A stretch of 64,000 nucleotides of DNA from Streptomyces colonosanans (GCF_001866645.1 NZ_MLYP01000070.1:1-64000); one strand, 5' to 3'; numbered from the stretch's first letter, positions 53,256 to 62,324 are shown. Translations and numbers: made by a program. The notes: a model not told the origin generated them from the letters alone.

Positions 53256-56200
53256 CTACGGCAGCGAAGGCACCTCGGCCGCCGACACCGACCGCGCCGC
53301 CCGCTCCAACGCGCTCGCCAGCAGGGCCAGGTCCGTCGGACCGTTGCCCAGTTCGCGCACGGGCCGCCGGGCCGGGGGGTCGCCCATGCGGTGCCACTCC
53401 ACGGGGACGACCGTCGGGCGGAGCGTCGCCGTCCGGGGGATGCGCCCCGTGATCCGACCGCCCTGGAACGGCGTCACCCCGCCGTCCGCCCGCGTCAACT
53501 GCCCACGCCCGGAAGCTGGTTCGTCCGCACCCGAGGACGCCTCCTGCAGGGTGATCCGCAACGTGGCCGTACGGGCCGGTTCCCAGTCCGCGGTCCGTCC
53601 GCCCGGGCTCGTGGCGGCGACGAGGTGCACCCCGAGCCGGTCCCCGTCCCGGGCCACCGCCTCCAGCGCCCGTACGACCGACCCGGCCGCCGGCCGGCCC
53701 GGCGAACCCAGCGCCGGGGACAGCAGCGCGTCCAGATCGTCGACCAGCACGACCAGCCGCGCCAGGGGCGGCACCGCCTCCGTCCGCCGTCGCGTCGCTG
53801 CCGGCCGCAGCCGCAGCGTCGTGCTCGGCGGGCTGTCGAGGTCGCCGGAGGCCGTGCTCCCGGCCCGCTGCGGCGCGTCCCGGCCCGAGGTCTCCTGCTG
53901 CGCATGCCACTCGGTGAACCCGAGCCGCCCCAGCAGTTCGGCCCGCCGCTTCAGCTCGGCACTGAGCGACTGTGCGAACTCCCGCATGCGCACGGGGTCG
54001 TTGGCCGCCAGATGTGTGGTGACGTGCGGCAGATCCGTACAGACCCGCAGGCCGTCCCCGCCGGCGTTGCCGTTCGCCCCGCAGTCGCGGCCGTCGATGA
54101 GCACGATCGCCAGCCGGTCCGGTCGCTCGGCCGCCGCGAGCGACGCGGCGATCGAGCGCAGCAGTTCCGTACGTCCGCTGCCGGGCGGTCCCTCCACCAG
54201 CAGGTGCGGCCCCTCGGCGGCCAGGTCGACCCCCACCGGTCCGTGCGGCCCGGCACCGAGCACCGCCCCTGCGCGCCCGCCGAGCGCCTCCGTGTCGTCC
54301 GCCGCGTCCGCCCAGCGCGCCATCAGGGACGCCGGGGTGGCCCGCGCCAGACCCAACTCGTCCAGCAGCCGGGCCGCCTGGGGCAGCGGCGCCGACACGC
54401 GCGTGTGCCGGTCCCCGCTGCCGTCGGTCCGCAGCGGGGCGAGCGCCCGGGCGAACCGCTGCGCCCACGCGGGGGACACCGCGTCCACGGCGGCGAGCGT
54501 CCCGTGCCCCACGGGACCGGGGTGCCCCTGCGCCGCGTCCGGGCCGGTCCCGGTCGCGACCCGCAGCAGCCGCAGTGCCGTCGCCACGTCGCCGCTCAGC
54601 AGGGCGACGGTGCCGCACTCCCGGAACGCGGGAGAGGCCGTGCACGCCGCCTCGTACGTCTCCGTCACCGGAGACACGGGCGAGGCGGACGGCGTCTCGG
54701 CCAGGACGAGGACGTGGATTTTGGCCCGCGCACCCTCGCGGGCCAGCCGCACCACGGCCTCCCGCACATCGGCGCCGCCGGGGTCCCCGTCCACGAGCAC
54801 CACGGTGTACGGCCCCGGGAAGGCGCCGGCCGGGCCGCCCCGCGCGGCTGCGGCCGAGCCGCCCGTGTCCCGGGGTCCGTCCGGGACCGTCCGACGGTCC
54901 TCCAGGCGGCGCAGCAGTTCGTCCGCGCGGGCCGCCGCCTGGTCGCGGTCGTACGCCAGCAGGAGACGGCAGTCCTGGCCATGGGTCGGGCGCAGGTGCG
55001 GCAGCCAGCCGAGCCAGGACCACTCGGCGGTGCGCTCTTCCCGTGTGCGCGAGCGGTCGGTGCTGATCAGGACCAGTTCGAGTGTGTCGGGGGAGTGCAG
55101 TGCGGCGAGCTGTGCCACCACCGCGCGTGCCAGCCCTGCCAGTCGCGCGCGGGGCCCGGCCAGGCCGAGGGCGCCGGCCTCGCGCAATCCGGCGGTCACG
55201 GGGACGGCGGGCAGCAGTCCCGAACCGTCGGGCGCCGCCCGGTCGGCCGTGCCCAGCCGTACCGTGAGCGCCTCCGGGTGCCCGGGGCCGCGCTCCCACA
55301 GCCTGGGGCCCGGGCCGAGCACGGTCAGCAGCAGCGCGGCCGGGTCCGGCCATGTCTCCGGCGCGCGGGCGGCGCCGGGCGCGGGCTGCGGCACGTCACT
55401 GTCGTACCCGGTCCGTCCGGCGCCGCCGTGTTCGCCGCGGCCATGGGCCAGCCGCCGGGCCCACGCGGTGAAACCGCCGCGCCTGCGCACCCCCGGCGGC
55501 ACGTCCGTCCCGCGCGGCGGGGTGTTCTTGCGCGTGCCCTCGCCGGTGACCTCTGCGGGGACGGACGGCTCCGCGGGCTCGTGCTCCTGCGCCCCCGGGG
55601 CGCCCCAGCCGGTGACGCCGAAGCCGTGCTGCGTGTCCCCCGAGGGGCCGCCGACCGCCGAGGAACGGCCGACGAGGGTGGGATCACCGGTCCCGGAGCC
55701 GTGTACGCCCGCCATGCCGTCCGGGCCGGGCGTCCCGGCCGCGGCGGACCCCGCCTCTGTGGCGTCCTCCCCGTGCGTCCGGGGCGCGGTCGCGGCCGTC
55801 TCCGGCCCTGCGGGAGCGCCGGAACTTCCCGGACCCTCCTCACCGAGGACCCGCACATGCCCCTCGCCGTCCGGCGCCGTCCGCACCGACCGCACGCCGC
55901 TGGGCGGGACCAGCCGCAGGGCCGACTCGCCGAGGCGCAGCAGGACCCCGGGGGTGAAGCGCACGGGGCGCTCGGTCACCCGTATGCCATCGAGCACGGT
56001 GCCGTTCGTGGACCCCAGGTCGGCGACCGAGACCCGGCCGTCGGCGCCGACCGTGACCGCGCAGTGCAGCCGGGAGACATCCGGGTCGTCGAGCGGGACG
56101 TCCGCGTCGGCGGAGCGGCCTATGCGGATCACGCCGCCGTGCAGCAGATGGACGCCGCCCGCGTCCGGGCCCGCGACCACGTGCAGCTGGGCCGCGTCCT

Positions 56201-56483
56201 CGTCCGGCTCGGGGCCCGGCTCGGTGGGGGCGCCCAGGGTCAGGACCGCGCCGTCCAGCAGCGGCGGCTCACCCAGCGTGCAGCGCTGGACGTCCAGCCG
56301 CTCCGTGCCCGCGAAGAGCACCACGGGGTTGTCGCCCCCACCGACCGCCGAGGCCAGACCCGACGCCACCGCGGCCAGCGCGGTTCCGGCGGGCGCGGTG
56401 ACCAGCACGTCGCAGCTCGCGGCGCGCGCCCGTGACTCCGGGGGCGGGCCCAGTGGGTCTACGACGGTCAGCCGGATCTGCAT
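53256..56483 (-). CDS. FHA domain-FtsK/SpoIIIE ATPase protein
   Basis: The 1075-residue protein has an N-terminal ubiquitin-like region (about 1-85). An FHA domain follows at about 98-195, with the phosphothreonine-binding residues IGRS (121-124), SRLH (137-140) and STNGT (158-162). Next come a disordered stretch of about 200 residues and P-loop ATPase modules of the FtsK/SpoIIIE/EccC type. Walker A is GPPGSGRTELL near residue 765 and a Walker B-like segment is RLVVLVDDLDALL. No membrane segments are evident. EccC-type ATPases drive type VII secretion, and an FHA domain suggests control by Ser/Thr phosphorylation. The ATG at 56483 follows GAGGGCG. It is divergent from pkaA. Confidence 0.85.
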   Translation of the reverse strand: MQIRLTVVDPLGPPPESRARAASCDVLVTAPAGTALAAVASGLASAVGGGDNPVVLFAGTERLDVQRCTLGEPPLLDGAVLTLGAPTEPGPEPDEDAAQLHVVAGPDAGGVHLLHGGVIRIGRSADADVPLDDPDVSRLHCAVTVGADGRVSVADLGSTNGTVLDGIRVTERPVRFTPGVLLRLGESALRLVPPSGVRSVRTAPDGEGHVRVLGEEGPGSSGAPAGPETAATAPRTHGEDATEAGSAAAGTPGPDGMAGVHGSGTGDPTLVGRSSAVGGPSGDTQHGFGVTGWGAPGAQEHEPAEPSVPAEVTGEGTRKNTPPRGTDVPPGVRRRGGFTAWARRLAHGRGEHGGAGRTGYDSDVPQPAPGAARAPETWPDPAALLLTVLGPGPRLWERGPGHPEALTVRLGTADRAAPDGSGLLPAVPVTAGLREAGALGLAGPRARLAGLARAVVAQLAALHSPDTLELVLISTDRSRTREERTAEWSWLGWLPHLRPTHGQDCRLLLAYDRDQAAARADELLRRLEDRRTVPDGPRDTGGSAAAARGGPAGAFPGPYTVVLVDGDPGGADVREAVVRLAREGARAKIHVLVLAETPSASPVSPVTETYEAACTASPAFRECGTVALLSGDVATALRLLRVATGTGPDAAQGHPGPVGHGTLAAVDAVSPAWAQRFARALAPLRTDGSGDRHTRVSAPLPQAARLLDELGLARATPASLMARWADAADDTEALGGRAGAVLGAGPHGPVGVDLAAEGPHLLVEGPPGSGRTELLRSIAASLAAAERPDRLAIVLIDGRDCGANGNAGGDGLRVCTDLPHVTTHLAANDPVRMREFAQSLSAELKRRAELLGRLGFTEWHAQQETSGRDAPQRAGSTASGDLDSPPSTTLRLRPAATRRRTEAVPPLARLVVLVDDLDALLSPALGSPGRPAAGSVVRALEAVARDGDRLGVHLVAATSPGGRTADWEPARTATLRITLQEASSGADEPASGRGQLTRADGGVTPFQGGRITGRIPRTATLRPTVVPVEWHRMGDPPARRPVRELGNGPTDLALLASALERAARSVSAAEVPSLP

Positions 56484-56905
56484 CGCCCTCAGCGGTCCCT
56501 TCTGCGCGGGCGCCGGCGCACGGGGACGGGGCCGCGCCCGCGGTCCACCACCGCAGACTCCTCCCCCACCGCACACGAGCACATGGGCCAGTACTGGGGT
56601 GCATCCTCGCACCTGCCGCCGACAACGTGCCCGCCGCCCAGCGTCAAATGATCTTGATTGGTCGGCTCTGCCCGCAAAAGTGCCTCACCGGTGCCCGGCG
56701 GTTGTCCGCTTGAGATCGCTCACGCCCCGCTCTGGCAACCAACTGCACCGAAGCGAGCGTCTTTTCAACGAACATGTACGGGAGCGATGTGCGTGAACCG
56801 TAGGCCGTCGACAGCCCGGCGCCGGGTTCCCCGGCACTACAGTGGGTCGGAACACCCGCAGTGGGGTGGACGGACCAGGCAGGCAAGCAGCAGGGAGCCC
56901 ATGAC
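56484..56905. promoter_or_regulatory. Divergent intergenic region, FHA-FtsK gene and pkaA
   Basis: These 422 bases hold no supported gene. The part 56640-56790 is less G+C-rich than its surroundings and probably carries both promoters. TACAGT at 56838-56843 could be a -10 for pkaA with a leader of about 60 bases, but no matching -35 is seen. Confidence 0.35.
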
Positions 56906-58549
56906 GTGCGGCCGGTAGGCAGCAAATACCTGCTCGAGGAGCCGCTCGGACGCGGCGCCACGGGCACCGTCTGGCGAGCCCGCCAGAAGGAGGCCGCGGG
57001 CGCCGAGGCGGCAGTCGCCGGCGAGCCCGGCGAGACCGTGGCGATCAAGGTCCTCAAAGAGGAGCTGGCGAACGACTCGGACGTCGTGATGCGGTTCCTG
57101 CGGGAGCGGTCCGTCCTGCTCCGGCTGACCCATCCCAACATCGTGCGGGTGCGGGACCTGGTCGTCGAGGGCGATCTGCTGGCGCTGGTCATGGACCTCG
57201 TCGACGGCCCCGACCTGCACCGCTACCTCCGCGAGAACGGCCCCTTGACGCCCGTCGCGGCCGCCCTGCTCACCGCGCAGGTCGCCGACGCGCTGGCCGC
57301 GAGCCACGCCGACGGCGTCGTGCACCGCGACCTGAAGCCCGCGAACGTCCTGCTCAAGCAGGACGACGGCCAGATGCACCCGATGCTGACCGACTTCGGC
57401 ATCGCCCGGCTGGCCGACTCACCGGGCCTCACGCGCACGCACGAGTTCGTGGGCACGCCCGCGTACGTCGCCCCGGAGTCCGCCGAGGGCCGACCGCAGA
57501 CCTCCGCCGTCGACATCTACGGCGCGGGCATCCTGCTGTACGAGCTGGTCACCGGGCGCCCGCCGTTCTCCGGTGAGTCGGCTCTCGAGGTGCTCCACCA
57601 GCACCTGAGCGCCGAACCGCGCCGTCCCTCGACGGTCCCCGAGCCGCTGTGGACGGCCATAGAGCGCTGCCTGCGCAAGAGCCCCGACGAGCGGCCCAGC
57701 GCCGAGAACCTGGCGCGTGCGCTGCGGGTGGTCGCCGAGGGTGTCGGCGTGCACGCGAACGCCGCGCAGATCGCCGCCTCGGAGGGCGTGGCCGCGCTGC
57801 TCGCGCCGGACCCGGACCCGGCCGCCGTCCCCGGCTCCGCCGACCCCACGCAGGTGCTGCCGCAGGGTGCGGCCTCGTACGACCCGAGCGCGGCGACCAG
57901 CGTCCTGCCGCACACCTCGGCGGGCCCCACGGGCGCCGCGGACCCCACCGCCGTCCTGCCGAGCACCGGCGCGGCCGACCCGACGGCCGTCATGCCGCCG
58001 ATGCCGCAGCACCAGCCGGAGGGGCAGCCCCGGCCGGACGAGCCGCACCCCTGGCAGAACCAGCTGCGCGCGGCGCGGGACCGTAACGAGCAGACGCAGG
58101 TCCAGGCGTACCTCGACCCTGGTGAGGACCCGCTGCGGCGCCGTCCGCAGCGGCAGGTCGCGCGCCCGCAGCAGCGTCCGCAGCCCCGACAGCAGCAGCC
58201 GGCGCCCGGCTACGGCCCACAGCAGCGGCAGCCCCAGCAGTACCCGCCCCAGCGGCAGCAGTACGCTCCCGCCCCGCAGCAGCCCCAGCAGCCGGCGCCG
58301 CGTCCACAGCGCGAACCCCGGCCGCCGCGGCAGCGCAGCGCCAATCCGATGAAGATCCCGGGACTGGGCTGCCTGAAGGGGTGCCTGTTCACGATCGTCA
58401 TCCTGTTCGTCGCCGGGTGGCTGGTCTGGGAGTTCACCCCGCTTCAGGACTGGATCGGCACGTCGAAGTCGTACTGGCACCAGCTGAGCGACTGGTTCCA
58501 CACCGTGAGCGGGTGGATCGGGGATCTGGGCGGCGGCAGCAGTTCCTGA
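56906..58549 (+). CDS. pkaA: Serine/threonine protein kinase PkaA
   Basis: The 547-residue protein has a full Hanks-type kinase domain (about 8-265): glycine loop LGRGATGTVW, catalytic Lys48 in VAIK, HRDLKPAN (His140-Asp142) and DFG (163-165). A Pro/Gln-rich region of about 220 residues follows. It begins with repeated DPT/S...VLP motifs, and then a single membrane helix (about 491-509) leads to a 37-residue extracytoplasmic tail. Length and gene order match, from memory, PkaA of S. coelicolor. The GTG at 56906 behind GGGAG begins the conserved sequence VRPVGSKYLLEE. The neighbouring FHA protein is a likely phosphothreonine reader. Confidence 0.93.
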   Translation: MRPVGSKYLLEEPLGRGATGTVWRARQKEAAGAEAAVAGEPGETVAIKVLKEELANDSDVVMRFLRERSVLLRLTHPNIVRVRDLVVEGDLLALVMDLVDGPDLHRYLRENGPLTPVAAALLTAQVADALAASHADGVVHRDLKPANVLLKQDDGQMHPMLTDFGIARLADSPGLTRTHEFVGTPAYVAPESAEGRPQTSAVDIYGAGILLYELVTGRPPFSGESALEVLHQHLSAEPRRPSTVPEPLWTAIERCLRKSPDERPSAENLARALRVVAEGVGVHANAAQIAASEGVAALLAPDPDPAAVPGSADPTQVLPQGAASYDPSAATSVLPHTSAGPTGAADPTAVLPSTGAADPTAVMPPMPQHQPEGQPRPDEPHPWQNQLRAARDRNEQTQVQAYLDPGEDPLRRRPQRQVARPQQRPQPRQQQPAPGYGPQQRQPQQYPPQRQQYAPAPQQPQQPAPRPQREPRPPRQRSANPMKIPGLGCLKGCLFTIVILFVAGWLVWEFTPLQDWIGTSKSYWHQLSDWFHTVSGWIGDLGGGSSS

Positions 58550-58767
58550 ACTGCGGCTGCTCAAGGTGACCCAAGAGCGCTGTGAGCTTGGGGATTTGTC
58601 GACATCGGCCGGGTGATTTCCGCCTCCGCGGTGAAGGTTGGGGCTCCGGACGCGTAGTTTTGTCGGCCGGGGCCGGAGTTCGCGGCGTCAGCCGCCGATG
58701 TCACGGCCCCTGTCACGGCCCCGCAACGGCGCAGAGTCGGCACCACGCGTCCCCAGTAGGAGCAGTC

Positions 58768-60000
58768 TTGGCACGGAAGATCGGCAGCCGGTACACAGCG
58801 CACCAGATCCTGGGGCGGGGGAGTGCCGGCACGGTGTGGCTGGGCGAGGGGCCGGAGGGGCCCGTGGCCATCAAGCTGCTGCGCGAGGACCTCGCGTCCG
58901 ACCAGGAGCTCGTGGGCCGCTTCGTCCAGGAGCGCACGGCCCTGCTGGGGCTCGACCACCCGAACGTGGTGTCGGTACGGGACATGGTGGTCGACGGGAA
59001 CGACCTGGCCCTGGTCATGGACCTGGTCCGGGGCACGGATCTGCGCACCCGGCTGGAGCGCGAGCGGCGGCTGGCCCCCGAGGCGGCGGTGGCGATCGTG
59101 GCGGACGTGGCGGACGGGCTGGCGGCGGCGCACGCGGCCGGCGTCGTGCACCGCGATGTGAAGCCGGAGAACGTGCTGCTGGACATGCAGGGACCGCTGG
59201 GCCCCGGCGGTGCGCACCCGGCGCTGCTGACCGACTTCGGCGTGGCGAAGCTGATCGACTCGCCCCGCAGGACCAGGGCGACGAAGATCATCGGCACCCC
59301 GGACTACCTGGCACCGGAGCTCGTGGAGGGCCTGCCGCCGCGGGCGGCGGTGGACATCTACGCGCTGGCGACGGTCCTGTACGAGCTGCTGGCGGGCTTC
59401 ACGCCGTTCGGCGGCGGGCACCCGGGCGCGGTGCTGCGCCGCCATGTCACGGAGACCGTGGTCCCGCTCCCCGGCATTCCGGAGGAGCTGTGGCAGCTGC
59501 TCGTGCAGTGCCTGGCGAAGGCGCCGGCGTCGCGGCTGCGGGCCTCGGAGCTGGCGTCGCGGCTGCGGGAGCAGCTGCCGATGCTGGCGGGGATGCCGCC
59601 GCTGGACGTGGACGAGCCGGACGCGGCTCCGGAGGAGGAGCCGTACGAGGCGGCCGCGCCCCGGGAGTCGGGGGCGGCGCGGGTACGCCGGGGGGCGGTG
59701 CCGCTGGTACCGGGGGCGAAAACGGACTCCAACCGGGACACGCACACATCGATGCGGGTGCCCGGGCCGGACGAGCTGGCGGGTGGGGCCCGCGGTACGG
59801 CCCGCGCACCCCGGGCCGCGGGTGCCCCGCGCCCCGGTTCGGCCCGCAACCGGGTCCAGGCCCGCCGCCGCCGGATCGCGCTGGGTGCGGCGGCAGTGGC
59901 ACTGCTGGCGGCGCTCGGGCTGGGCGCCTGGCTGGCGGCGCCCGGCGACGACGGCGATCAGCCCCCCGCCACGCGGAACTCGGCCCCCGCGTCGCCCTGA
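58768..60000 (+). CDS. pkaB: Serine/threonine protein kinase PkaB
   Basis: The 410-residue protein has a kinase domain (about 9-270) with LGRGSAGTVW, catalytic Lys36, HRDVKPEN (His128-Asp130) and DFG (156-158). A linker of about 95 residues, a membrane helix at about 370-391 and a short external tail of 19 residues follow, too short for a PASTA-type sensor. The start is TTG 58768 with CAGTAGGAGCAG just before it; the family sequence MARKIGSRYT begins there. The open frame before 58768 is the gap after pkaA. It follows pkaA by 218 bases on the same strand. Confidence 0.93.
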   Translation: MARKIGSRYTAHQILGRGSAGTVWLGEGPEGPVAIKLLREDLASDQELVGRFVQERTALLGLDHPNVVSVRDMVVDGNDLALVMDLVRGTDLRTRLERERRLAPEAAVAIVADVADGLAAAHAAGVVHRDVKPENVLLDMQGPLGPGGAHPALLTDFGVAKLIDSPRRTRATKIIGTPDYLAPELVEGLPPRAAVDIYALATVLYELLAGFTPFGGGHPGAVLRRHVTETVVPLPGIPEELWQLLVQCLAKAPASRLRASELASRLREQLPMLAGMPPLDVDEPDAAPEEEPYEAAAPRESGAARVRRGAVPLVPGAKTDSNRDTHTSMRVPGPDELAGGARGTARAPRAAGAPRPGSARNRVQARRRRIALGAAAVALLAALGLGAWLAAPGDDGDQPPATRNSAPASP

Positions 60001-60105
60001 TCCCGGCGCGGCATCCGTCCGCCAAGGCCGGGCGCGACGGCATCCGCTCGGCGGGCACCCCCTGTAACCGACGGTTACCCGGCATGGGCTCTCCGGCGAA
60101 GCCGT

Positions 60106-60117
60106 TACGCTGGATGC
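60106..60117 (+). promoter_or_regulatory. Leaderless-type -10 element of prfB
   Basis: TACGCT (60106-60111) is followed by six bases and the GTG start of prfB. No Shine-Dalgarno sequence precedes the GTG, so transcription probably starts at the initiation codon. Confidence 0.45.
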
Positions 60118-61224
60118 GTGGCAGTCGTCGATGTATCCGAAGAGCTCAAGTCCCTCTCCTCGACCATGGAGTCGATCGAGGCCGTTCTGGACCTCGACAA
60201 GCTGAGGGCAGACATCGCCGTGCTCGAGGAGCAGGCGGCCGCGCCGTCCCTCTGGGACAACCCGGAAGAGGCGCAGAAGATCACCAGTAAGCTCTCCCAC
60301 CTCCAGGCCGAGGTGCGGAAGGCAGAGGCCTTGCGCGGCCGGATCGATGACCTCGGTGTGCTCTTCGAGCTCGCCGAGGCCGAGGACGACCCGGACACCC
60401 GTGCCGAGGCCGAGGCCGAGCTGGCCGACGTGAAGAAGGCGCTGGACGAGATGGAGGTCCGGACGCTGCTGTCCGGCGAGTACGACGCCCGTGAGGCGCT
60501 CGTCAACATCCGTGCCGAGGCCGGCGGCGTCGACGCCGCCGACTTCGCGGAGAAGCTCCAGCGCATGTACCTGCGCTGGGCCGAGCAGCACGGATACAAG
60601 ACCGAGATCTACGAGACGTCGTACGCCGAAGAGGCCGGCATCAAGTCCACGACCTTCGCGGTCCAGGCGCCGTACGCCTACGGCACCCTCTCCGTCGAGC
60701 AGGGAACGCACCGGCTCGTCCGTATCTCCCCCTTCGACAACCAGGGGCGCCGCCAGACCTCCTTCGCCGGGGTCGAGGTCCTTCCCGTCGTCGAGCAGTC
60801 CGACCACGTCGAGATCGACGAGGCCGACGTCCGGGTCGACGTGTTCCGCGCCTCAGGCCCCGGTGGTCAGGGCGTCAACACGACCGACTCCGCGGTGCGG
60901 CTCACCCACATCCCCACCGGCATCGTCGTCACCTGCCAGAACGAGCGGTCCCAGATCCAGAACAGGGCCTCCGCGATGAACGTTCTGCAGGCCAAGCTCC
61001 TGGAGCGGCGCCGGCAGGAGGAGCAGGCCAAGATGGACGCCCTCAAGGGTGACGGCGGCAACTCCTGGGGCAACCAGATGCGCTCGTACGTACTGCACCC
61101 GTACCAGATGGTCAAGGACCTGCGGACCGAGCACGAAGTCGGCAACCCCGAGGCCGTGTTCAACGGTGAGATCGACGGCTTCGTCGAGGCCGGGATTCGC
61201 TGGCGCAAGCAGCAGGAGAAGTAA
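60118..61224 (+). CDS. prfB: Peptide chain release factor 2
   Basis: RF2 recognises UGA and UAA stop codons and triggers peptide release. The 368-residue product has the SPF recognition tripeptide (204-206) and the catalytic GGQ (249-251) within SGPGGQGVNTTDSAVR. The frame is continuous: there is no early in-frame stop, so the autoregulatory frameshift known from E. coli prfB is absent. The start is the GTG at 60118. In related genomes prfB lies just upstream of ftsEX, and here only two small genes separate them. A very strong terminator follows. Confidence 0.98.
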   Translation: MAVVDVSEELKSLSSTMESIEAVLDLDKLRADIAVLEEQAAAPSLWDNPEEAQKITSKLSHLQAEVRKAEALRGRIDDLGVLFELAEAEDDPDTRAEAEAELADVKKALDEMEVRTLLSGEYDAREALVNIRAEAGGVDAADFAEKLQRMYLRWAEQHGYKTEIYETSYAEEAGIKSTTFAVQAPYAYGTLSVEQGTHRLVRISPFDNQGRRQTSFAGVEVLPVVEQSDHVEIDEADVRVDVFRASGPGGQGVNTTDSAVRLTHIPTGIVVTCQNERSQIQNRASAMNVLQAKLLERRRQEEQAKMDALKGDGGNSWGNQMRSYVLHPYQMVKDLRTEHEVGNPEAVFNGEIDGFVEAGIRWRKQQEK

Positions 61225-61271
61225 CCCCGGCGGGATCCGGCGCCACTGCCGCCGGCGAACAGCGCTTTGTC

Positions 61272-61312
61272 GACAAGGCAACTGCCCCTCGTACAGGGGC
61301 GGTTGCCTTGTC
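61272..61312 (+). terminator. prfB terminator, 18-bp stem
   Basis: GACAAGGCAACTGCCCCT pairs with its complement through one G-U pair around a CGTAC loop, 47 bases after the stop codon. It is the longest hairpin in the window apart from the 28-bp palindrome. Confidence 0.9.
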
Positions 61313-61401
61313 TGACGTCGAATGCCTGGGTTTTACATCACACTCAGAGCCCCGTCTCTCCCCCAAAAGATCACTTACGGGGCATCGCGCGCGCAACGCC
61401 C

Positions 61402-61430
61402 TTGACGCTGCTGTGAAAAGTCGGAAGGGT
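61402..61430 (+). promoter_or_regulatory. Promoter candidate for the surface protein gene
   Basis: TTGACG (61402-61407), 17 bases, AAGGGT (61425-61430). The -35 is good and the -10 is poor. It would give a leader of about 110 bases. Confidence 0.35.
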
Positions 61431-61550
61431 GAACGCGGCATGCGTATCTCTGGGGCGTATGTGAACCGGGGGGTCCGAGCACAGCCGCCCCCGATGCCGT
61501 GGCCCCGGACGCTGCTCCATTGACGATCAGCTACTGGGGGTAGCAGGCAG

Positions 61551-62213
61551 ATGACCAAGAAGACGCGGATCCGTGTGGCGCGGATTGCCGCCGGTGCGGT
61601 GATCGCCGCAGGTGCGTCGCTGACCGCCGCGGGCGCCGCCTCGGCGCTCGACAACAACAGCGTCAGCGTCAGCGTGAACGAGAACGGCGTGGGCGTGGGC
61701 GCGGGCGTAGGGGGAGAAGAGGAACCGCCCGCTCCTACGCCCAGCGAGACCGGCATTCCCACGGAGGAGCCCCCGACGGAGACGCCTCCCACGGAGCAGC
61801 CTCCTACGGAGGAGCCGCCCACGGAGGAGCCGCCCACGGAGCAGCCTCCCACGGAGCAGCCTCCCACCACGAACGAGCCGACCGACACCCCGTCCCAGCC
61901 CACCGAGCCGACGGAGGGCCCGAACAACGGTGGCGGCAACAGCGGCGGCAAGGGCGGCGGCGACAACACCAACCCGGACGGCGGCAACAGCCCGGTCCAG
62001 CAGGGCAAGGGCTCCTCGGGCCTGATCGACACCGGTGCGGGCAGCGGCAACTCCGACACCTCCGCCCAGGGCAAGGGCGGCAAGGAGCTGGCCGACACGG
62101 GTGCCGCGGAGACCACGTTCCTGCTGGTCGGCGCGGCCACGATGATCGTCGGCGGTATCGGCTTCCGAGTGCTGCCGCGCCTGATGAACGGCCGCGGCGG
62201 GGCCGCAGCCTGA
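61551..62213 (+). CDS. Sortase-anchored surface protein with PPTE repeats
   Basis: The 220-residue protein has a signal peptide (about 1-32, ending AASA before LDNN) and a short Ser/Val/Asn-rich segment. A run of five-residue Pro-Pro-Thr-Glu-X repeats (about 70-105) and a Gly/Asn/Ser-rich spacer follow. It ends with LADTG (180-184), a hydrophobic helix and a basic, Arg-containing tail. LAxTG is the motif used by class E sortases of Streptomyces, so the protein should be attached covalently to peptidoglycan. A second, similar motif, LIDTG, lies at 158-162. There is no enzymatic domain. The sortase gene is not in the window. The ATG at 61551 follows GGGGGTAGCAGG. Confidence 0.85.
   Translation: MTKKTRIRVARIAAGAVIAAGASLTAAGAASALDNNSVSVSVNENGVGVGAGVGGEEEPPAPTPSETGIPTEEPPTETPPTEQPPTEEPPTEEPPTEQPPTEQPPTTNEPTDTPSQPTEPTEGPNNGGGNSGGKGGGDNTNPDGGNSPVQQGKGSSGLIDTGAGSGNSDTSAQGKGGKELADTGAAETTFLLVGAATMIVGGIGFRVLPRLMNGRGGAAA
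61760..61865 (+). repeat. 15-bp tandem repeats coding for PPTE-type units
   Basis: About seven units of the form ACGGAGCAGCCTCCC or close variants lie inside the surface protein gene. Such coding repeats can change in copy number by slippage. Confidence 0.85.
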
Positions 62214-62256
62214 TTCACGACGCGCAGCCTGAATCACTGGCGTGAGAATCGCGTGA

Positions 62257-62288
62257 GAAGGGCCCGGGGCATCCGCCCCGGGCCCTTC
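62257..62288. terminator. Bidirectional terminator
   Basis: A 14-bp perfect stem (GAAGGGCCCGGGGC with its complement) around ATCC lies between the convergent surface protein and zinc-ribbon genes. Confidence 0.85.
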
Positions 62289-62324
62289 CCGTACGTCCCT
62301 GCGCCTTCGCGGCGCACCACCGCC

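Larger units (their letters stand above)
61225..61550 (+). other. Intergenic region between prfB and the surface protein gene
   Basis: These 326 bases hold the prfB terminator and then a promoter region. No gene was supported in it. Confidence 0.5.

Noticed and set aside
53344..56796. Plus-strand open frames over the FHA-FtsK gene
   Set aside because: They are shadows of the third-position GC bias of the minus-strand gene, whose FHA and Walker motifs are clear.
60118..60210. Programmed frameshift in prfB
   Set aside because: The reading frame is open from the GTG through the conserved N-terminus with no early UGA, so no frameshift is needed.
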